Translations under genes and position numbers: made by a program
Source of the DNA: Imbricaverruca yamaguchii
Taxonomy: Eukaryota > Arthropoda > Thecostraca > Neoverrucidae
Assembly (NCBI GenBank): GCA_034440575.1
Contig: JAOTOL010001569.1
Location: 1,455,001 to 1,519,000, forward strand
Length of the DNA stretch: 64,000 nucleotides
Direction of reading: 5' to 3'
The notes under the pieces: generated by a model
Told to the model about the DNA's origin: nothing
Seen by the model: the letters and a program-made list of their open reading frames with translations, nothing else
The model's database searches: none
Shown: positions 57,853 to 64,000 of the stretch, one piece after another
How positions within the stretch are numbered: position 1 is the stretch's first letter
How the letters are laid out: each line of letters opens with the position of its first letter

Positions 57853-58154
57853 CATCATCACACACCACACACCACCACGCACTACACATCACATACCAGT
57901 CGAATGGCCGCCTATGTCTCGCTGACCGCCGCTCCGATGATCGGACCCAACGAGCGGTCTACCGCCGACAGTGATTGTCGGAGATAGATGAGCTGAGCGA
58001 CGGACCGCCAAGGCGCAGGTTATCCGGCGATGGTCAAACTTCGTACGAGAAAGGATGTAGCCAGGCTTCGCTCCGGGCTGCTTTTTTCGTCGTAAGGTGA
58101 GTGCTAGATAAGTATTGACACGTGAATGAAATGAGAAACCTGGTCATGCTTTTT

Positions 58155-58215
58155 ATGGGCGCTGTATAACCACGGCAGTTGATGCGCCCTAAAACCCAAA
58201 TAACCAACTAACTAA
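58155..58215 (+). mobile_element. 61-bp hairpin retroposon, copy 5
   Basis: It starts ATGGGCGCTGTATAACC and ends with AATAACCAACTAACTAA. A perfect 15-bp target-site duplication CTGGTCATGCTTTTT lies at 58140-58154 and 58216-58230. Confidence 0.92.
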
Positions 58216-58546
58216 CTGGTCATGCTTTTTCACATAACGAATCCCATCTTTGGTATGTCGTATCAGTCTCGAGTCTTGTCCTGACTTCTTCATCGGTACA
58301 CCGACGACTGGCTGGGAGAACAGCTTGCATGTGCCGTGCTACAGGGCTAAATAATGCGCAGGGGAATGCGCCTTATTTAATGCGGCTCTAGTCTAGCTTC
58401 CAAAGTACACCCGGATTCAATGCAGGGCTAACAGCTTTTGGAAAGACGGCTGCAGCGGTGCATGCAGCCAGTTAAATGAACAGTTCTGCTAAATGGTGAT
58501 TGCGCTAGTTCTGGTAAGATCCTCGTTCTGGAGATGCTGGGTGTGA

Positions 58547-58981
58547 TTATAGCGACGACGGCCAGCTCCTTTGTCGGATGTAACCTTCAATAGTGTGAGT
58601 CATGCCCGGATGAGAACAATCATGTTCCTGTCTGGCAAACTCTTCCTGATGGGCGGACAGCGTGGTCACGCGTGACACGAGCTTGGTCAGAGCGCTGTCG
58701 AGAATGTGCACCCCCTCCGCGGGAAGAGGAGGTGCAGTGCTGGTTCTTTGGCGCGGCACGCATAAGAAGCATGTCCCTCTCGCAATTACCGAGATCCATG
58801 TATCTTCGAGAAGGGCCCTTCGGCAGTTGTAACAGGCTCTAATACATGGTCCTCGGGGTGGCCTGAAAGTATCCGGAAGCAAATTCGACTTTGCGTCATG
58901 CCTTCCGGTCAACACCATAGGCTTAGTGGTGAGATCCGAGAACAGTGGCGAGGGCATGGCGCTCCTAGTTCGCCACGTCAT
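58547..58981 (-). CDS. Unidentified ORF, 144 residues
   Basis: ATG at 58981 to a stop at 58547. It contains CYNCRR and CFLC pairs that could form a small zinc-binding site, followed by a helix-prone HILDSALTKLVSRVTTLSAH segment. No family is recognised and no introns or promoter are evident. It may be a fragment of a mobile element or a chance ORF. Confidence 0.25.
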   Translation of the reverse strand: MTWRTRSAMPSPLFSDLTTKPMVLTGRHDAKSNLLPDTFRPPRGPCIRACYNCRRALLEDTWISVIARGTCFLCVPRQRTSTAPPLPAEGVHILDSALTKLVSRVTTLSAHQEEFARQEHDCSHPGMTHTIEGYIRQRSWPSSL

Positions 58982-59034
58982 TACTGTGACGTGATACTGA
59001 ACTGCGGACCCGTCAACGTCACACACTTTCAAAA

Positions 59035-59285
59035 TCGTGATGGTCTCCTCAGCTACAGCGGCCTTTGGCAGTTACAGAGAGCCCCTTGGCAGTTGCACGG
59101 GTCTGTTGAGGGTTGCGGTGTGCCCATTTACAGCTACGTTGGACTCGTTGATAGTTGCAGAGGGCCTACTAAGGCTGCAAAAGCCCCGTTGACAGCTATC
59201 TAAGCCCTAGGAAGTCACAGCGGGCTCTCTTGATAGTCATAGATGGTCTCTTGACGGTTATAGTTGGCACCCGGGTAGTGAATGA
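59035..59285. repeat. Decayed ~28-bp tandem repeat
   Basis: About eight drifting units of the CTTTGGCAGTTACAGAGAGC type (GGCAGTTGCA, GATAGTTGCAGAGGG, GACAGCTATC). Confidence 0.55.
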
Positions 59286-60000
59286 AGGTTATCTGCATTG
59301 TCTTAACCTAATTACTAACTTAGAAAAAGTAGTGAAAGCATAATTTCCTGTGTAAGGAGTGTCCCAGCCTTCTTCCACTGCCTCTAAGTTACCGGATTTT
59401 TATTCTTGTTTACCAAAACGTTCACGTTCACGTTCAACGTCCTTGTACCGCGGCAACGTTTGTGCACGTGTACACACTGACGGATCCGATTTTGTCAACT
59501 CTTGCTGTAAGGAGAACTTGAGCAGCATGGAACCCTCGATGTTTGTCAGAATCTACGATTCTACCATATTAACTTCCAAACAATTTTTTAATGCCTTTAA
59601 AATTGGAGATGCTTTCATCCCGACGCTACATTTTAACCTCGGCAAAGGGTACTGCATTTTAAGATAGCTTTTTTTCTGTTGGTTTCACGGGAGCCAAAAG
59701 ACACTGCACCCCCCCCACCATTTTTAAGCGCTTCGGCGGGCCATGGCCGAAATGACCCCTCCCTGGATCCGCTAGTGGTTGTTCACGTACACCCAATTTG
59801 ACTGCTGTATACCTATTGAGTTTACACACTTTTGCTACGATGATTTTAGTTTTGCTGCTTGGTTGATTAAATTATTATTGAGCTGCACACGACGTAGGAG
59901 CTGTGAAGATGCCCCCTGAGATCTTTGCTCTATACATACGAGGGTGCTGGGTATTTCCTAACAATTGGCAAACAATGTGGAATAAGAATTACCGCTTGAA
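59286..60000. other. Intergenic, nothing recognised
   Basis: One short open frame at 59359-59667 has no ATG start and no recognisable domain. Confidence 0.4.
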
Positions 60001-60002
60001 TA

Positions 60003-60063
60003 TGCACACACACACACACACACACACATACATACATACATACACACACATTTATATATATAT

Positions 60064-60128
<65 letters not shown>
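60003..60128. repeat. CA and TA compound microsatellite
   Basis: (CA)n, CATA repeats and then a (TA)n tract over about 125 bp. Confidence 0.96.
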
Positions 60129-60129
<1 letters not shown>

Positions 60130-60130
<1 letters not shown>

Positions 60131-60960
60131 TTCTTATGTAATTGTTGTAGCATCCCATTCCATCCCATGGTTTGAGCCCTCAGTGAGTGTTGCACTCAAC
60201 AGATGGTACATTGAGAGTAATATATATAAAGTGAATTATACAACTCGACATATATCAATATTAAGAAATGTCGTTCAACTTTCTTAAAAATGGTGTTGAT
60301 GCACTTTGACGTCATGAAAGGTAATAAATGTGATTGTCCGGTGCCGCAGTCCTTAGCATGGGCAAAGGAGTGTGGAGGCCAAGAGGTCCATCATCATTTT
60401 CCGTGATGTTAGCCATTAATTACACGATATCAAATGGAATTGGTCCCTCCGACTTTCAGTAGCATTTCTAAGCTCCTGATGCTTAGCATGCAAAGCATGC
60501 GTACTGACTCCATTTGCAGTATATTTGGCACTTGGCAGCATTTCTTTTAGCGGATCCTCGAAGACACGCAATCATGTGAGTTGATATTGGCAGCGCGTGC
60601 GTGTACCGCTGGCACGCGCGCCGTTCACGAGGAGTTCCAGATTACTCAGACGGTGAATTGTAATGCAATTTGTCTAACTCGAAAAGAAACCTCAGCAGGA
60701 AATTCTTGTGATATAGCATGCAACGGAAATTGCAGCTTAGCGATGCTCCTGTCGACCATACGTGCAGGAAGCTCTTTGGCAGATTATCATGCAATGATGG
60801 TATGTGTGTATTGCTTATTTGAACGTTCGATTTAGGTACTTCGAAAGCCAGCAGAAATAATATGCGTTATTCCATAAATATTGCATAGGAGTGTCTTTTA
60901 ACTCCACATTGGTCGGCTCTGCCATTCCTGCAATTCTACAGTTCATTCCATGCAATTGAT
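60130..60960. other. Intergenic, nothing recognised
   Basis: Mixed-composition sequence between repeats. Confidence 0.5.
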
Positions 60961-60969
60961 GGGCTGGTG

Positions 60970-61745
60970 TGCACCAGAGCACACAGAGCTGCAGCACCAG
61001 AGCACACTGAGAGCTGCAGCACCGGAGCACACAGAGCTGCAGCACCAGAGCACACAGAGCTGCAGCACCAGAGCACACAGAGCTGCAGCACCGGAGCACA
61101 CAGAGCTGCAGCACCAGAGCACACAGAGCTGCAGCACCAGAGCACACTGAGAGCTGCAGCACCGGAGCACACAGAGCTGCAGCACCAGAGCACACAGAGC
61201 TGCAGCACCAGAGCACACTGAGAGCTGCAGCACCAGAGCACACAGAGCTGCAGCACCAGAGCACACAGAGCTGCAGCACCAGAGCACACTGAGAGCTGCA
61301 GCACCGGAGCACACAGAGCTGCAGCACCAGAGCACACAGAGCTGCAGCACCAGAGCACACAGAGCTGCAGCACCAGAGCACACTGAGAGCTGCAGCACCA
61401 GAGCACACAGAGCTGCAGCACCAGAGCACACTGAGAGCTGCAGCACCAGAGCACACAGAGCTGCAGCACCAGAGCACACTGCACAGAGCTGCAGCACCAG
61501 AGCACTGAGAGCTGCAGCACCAGAGCACACTGAGCTGAGCTGCAGCACCAGAGTGAGCACACAGAGCTGCAGCACCAGAGCACACTGAGAGCTGCAGCAC
61601 CAGAGCACACAGAGCTGCAGCACCAGAGCACACAGAGCTGCATCACCAGAGCACACTGAAGGCTGCAGCACCAGGCCAAACTGAGAGCTGCAGCATCAAA
61701 CCACACTGAGAACTGCAGCACCAGAGCACACCGAGAGCTGTAGCA
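60970..61745. repeat. 23/25-bp minisatellite
   Basis: About 32 units of GAGCTGCAGCACCAGAGCAC followed by ACA or ACTGA, with CACCGG variants. Leu/Cys/Ala-rich minus-strand ORFs arise from it and are not genes. Confidence 0.95.
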
Positions 61746-61814
61746 TAAAACATTCTGGTTGATCCAAGGGAAAAGAGGGGCATTTAACCTTCTCCAACGT
61801 TCATCCTAAGGTTC

Positions 61815-61965
61815 GAGAGAGGTTCAGTGGTTCAGCTGAGCGTCTGGCATGCCAGGGGTGTGGGGTTTGATTTTTCACGGTGCCCACGCTCTTCCTGCCG
61901 GGGTGATAGGCAGGCGACACCATATGGCCTCAGCTGCTGAGTGCGGCGTATATTCACAACCACCA
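61815..61965 (+). mobile_element. Possible third tRNA-derived SINE
   Basis: TTCAGCTGAGCG (A box-like), a TCTGG...CCAGG arm, GTGGGGTTTGATTTTT (B box-like), then a GCCGGGGTGATAGGCAGG body. No duplication or tail was defined. Confidence 0.35.
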
Positions 61966-63585
61966 CAACGTTTCTTCTTAGACTAGGAGTAAACGTGTCT
62001 GCAATACTCGTGGAGCCGAATTACAGTAACACCCGAGGGTTTCGGAACTCCACAGGGGTTTTGGTGACCAATACGAATACACACCAATGTTGCCGTTTCC
62101 AAGCGATTTTTGTCTTGCCTTATCGATCCCGCCGCACCAAATCGTACCTACTGAAGAACATCCACGCTTACCTGTAGGCTGCTACGATCACTTCGCAAGT
62201 GTGTAGGAGCGGTTGCATAATTTGCACATTTGGATTGCCTACAGATAACGCCGGAAAATCGTCAAATCCTACGGACGATAGTTCTACCGAATGCGATGTT
62301 TAATTCTGTATTCAGTAGCTTTGCATAGAAGAGAAAGAAATGCTCATTTTCTCACTTATTTGCACCCATCTATTTGAGTACTCATTTGGGTGCCGCCACG
62401 AACTGCATGCAAATGGGGACACCAACGGGTCGCCGAGCGACTCCCCTGGCCTGGCTTTGAAGGTGAGCTACAAGCAGGCAACAATACGGAGATATGTTGT
62501 TGGAATTTCCGCCACACTGGCCACACCTGTGCAGCAGTGGTGACGACGACAGATGGGGAGTGGCATCTCGCCGCCCACTGTGCATGCATCTGCAGTGGCG
62601 GCGTATGGCCAGGCTGGCGCCACGAGCCACCGGGTCTGTTCCAGAAGAGTCCTCGGCAGTCTGCTAACCACGGCCCCGGCGATTTCGTAGAGCTTGTGGA
62701 GCATCGGTCCCCTAATAGTCGGACGAAGTGTGGGGGACCATAGGGGACCAGAGCAAGACCAATTTTGGCGCGCGCAGCGCACCGGAGAGGGCAAGGTGAC
62801 GAAAATCGTACAGTAAATGTGCGCGTAATTCCCTAGTTCTGCTCTCCAGATCTAAGTTGCGCCTCCAAAGGACAAAACCGTTGTTTTGTAATCTGCTGAA
62901 TTGAACTGTGCTCTGCTGTGACATTTTTGCAATCTCTGCGTTATCCAGGATGATCAGTTCACAAAGCAAATGATTTTTTTCACTGACTCACTGAGCTGTC
63001 TTTGGCTAATTAAACATTTCAAACAATAACAGGCTTATTCGTGGGATTCTACATGCTGTTAGATCCTTCAATGTGATGGATACAAATATCTTCTTCTACT
63101 GGATCCCTAGCTATGTCTGACTCGATGGAATTTAAGCTGCTGACATAACAGCTAAACACGCTGTCAACAATGGTCGTGAAGTTCGCTTATCGCTCCCTCC
63201 AAGATATTCATATCCTTCTGTATTGACATGCATGTGGTCAGAATGGCAGCGAACCTGTAGCTCCAGTTGTATTAAGCTGAGGGTTCTGAAGCCGGCACCA
63301 GAACTGTGGCGGTCCACACACCGGACCCCGTGACGGCAGGAAGTCGTGCTATGCCGATCGAGGTCAGGGCAAACTTTCGGGACGCATGGCTACATGCTGG
63401 CTAGAGACAGCCAACCGTTATGCGCACCCTGTTCTGACCCGCATGCTGCGCATCATGTTTCGATATGTTACTTTCGGTTGAAACCGTTGCGCCGCCAGTT
63501 TTTTTTTGGACGGCTCGAGGCCGACGCTTCTTTGAGTACACACTACTAGATAACGACAATGAGGTCGGGGCGTCTGGAAAGGCCA
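61966..63585. other. Intergenic, nothing recognised
   Basis: Short overlapping ORFs lie near 62380-62790 on both strands; none has a recognisable domain. Confidence 0.4.
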
Positions 63586-63589
63586 TCTG

Positions 63590-63842
63590 AACTGTTAGAG
63601 GACACACTGACAGCTCTCCAAGCTCATAAGCCTCTTTTCAAACCTGATGAGCCTCTTGCATCTCAGAACACCCTCTCATAGCTCAAAGGTACCTCCTCGC
63701 ACTCAGGATGGCCCTTTTGCGGCTCAGAGGGCCCTTTCCCGGCCCAAGAGGCCTTCTCCACACTCAGATGGCCTTTCCCAGCTCATGAAGCCCATGCATG
63801 GCTCATAGTATCCTCTCCCGGCTCAGAGAACTCTCTTTCCAC
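63590..63842. repeat. Decayed ~24-bp tandem repeat
   Basis: Drifting units of the GGCTCAGAGGGCCCTTTCCC type (AGCTCATGAAGCCC, CACTCAGATGGCC). Confidence 0.55.
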
Positions 63843-63844
63843 TC

Positions 63845-64000
63845 GTTGGTTGGTTATTGGTTTTACGACACATCGACCGTTGAGTCATGCAGCGTCGCCA
63901 ATCTCTCACGCCGATTGGTCGCGGGCGAAGAGTAGCGACAGGTGAGACTCGATCCCACAACCTTTCGATTGTGAAACGAGCAACTTACCCCTAGGCCACT
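63845..64000 (-). mobile_element. tRNA-Val-like SINE, minus strand, cut by the window end
   Basis: Reverse complement of the 15842-type SINE: the tail TTGGTTGGTTATTGGTTTTAC comes first in the window, then the body hairpins (CCAATC...GATTGG) and head (TTTCGATTGTGAAACGAGC). The 5' end lies beyond 64000. Confidence 0.85.

Noticed and set aside
60815..61721. Cys/Leu/Ala-rich minus-strand ORFs of 240-270 residues
   Set aside because: They are translations of the 23/25-bp minisatellite; the same pattern is open in several frames.
62356..62794. Overlapping ORFs on both strands near 62.4-62.8 kb
   Set aside because: No domain, no splice support, and open frames on both strands typical of GC-rich sequence.

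Overview
This is a eukaryotic, almost certainly arthropod, genomic window. The genes are split by GT-AG introns. One gene encodes a Rebers-Riddiford (RR-1) chitin-binding cuticle protein behind a TATA plus TCAGT initiator core promoter. The recognisable neighbours (UNC-45, AIMP1, a C18orf32/UPF0729-type small membrane protein) are animal housekeeping genes, and the UNC-45 exons read closest to insect-type UNC-45. The very heavy load of minisatellites and TA/CA microsatellites would fit a crustacean, but the species cannot be fixed from the sequence. Coding exons are GC-rich and introns AT-rich.

Layout. Positions 0.8-4.1 kb hold the cuticle protein gene on the minus strand (promoter near 4083, ATG at 3993, stop at 874), with a 41-bp minisatellite upstream of the promoter and an 18-bp minisatellite filling intron 1. 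Positions 9.0-20.5 kb hold the last seven exons I could find of a plus-strand UNC-45 myosin-chaperone gene (UCS domain to stop), with SINEs, a CR1-type LINE relic and several minisatellites in its introns. Positions 21.8-22.4 kb hold an intact RNase H-like ORF. Positions 23-29 kb are accessory sequence: a diverged ~370-bp tandem dimer, an unidentified ORF, a cruciform-prone palindrome and decayed minisatellites. Positions 30.4-34.6 kb hold a complete three-exon AIMP1 gene on the minus strand. Positions 38.5-39.6 kb and 49.5-53.5 kb hold LINE remnants. Positions 41.1-42.9 kb hold a large terminal exon with a P-element/THAP9-like helix-turn-helix segment, whose stop codon is the first stop of a 1.6-kb minisatellite. 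Positions 55.8-56.0 kb hold the C18orf32-like gene. The rest is repeats or sequence in which I see nothing.

Themes. The genes do not form an operon or pathway; the interest lies in the repeats. (1) Several minisatellites have a splice junction or a stop codon of the adjacent gene inside their repeat unit: the cuticle intron 1 acceptor, an UNC-45 acceptor, an UNC-45 donor, and the stop codon of the THAP-like gene. (2) A roughly 60-bp retroposon occurs in at least five copies. It is a hairpin plus an (AACC)n tail, three copies have clear target-site duplications, and one interrupts a LINE whose uninterrupted form is also in the window. Its hairpin tail is shared, with compensatory base changes, by two longer tRNA-headed SINEs. 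(3) One of those SINEs inserted exactly across an UNC-45 3' splice site, so that the target-site duplication duplicated the acceptor.
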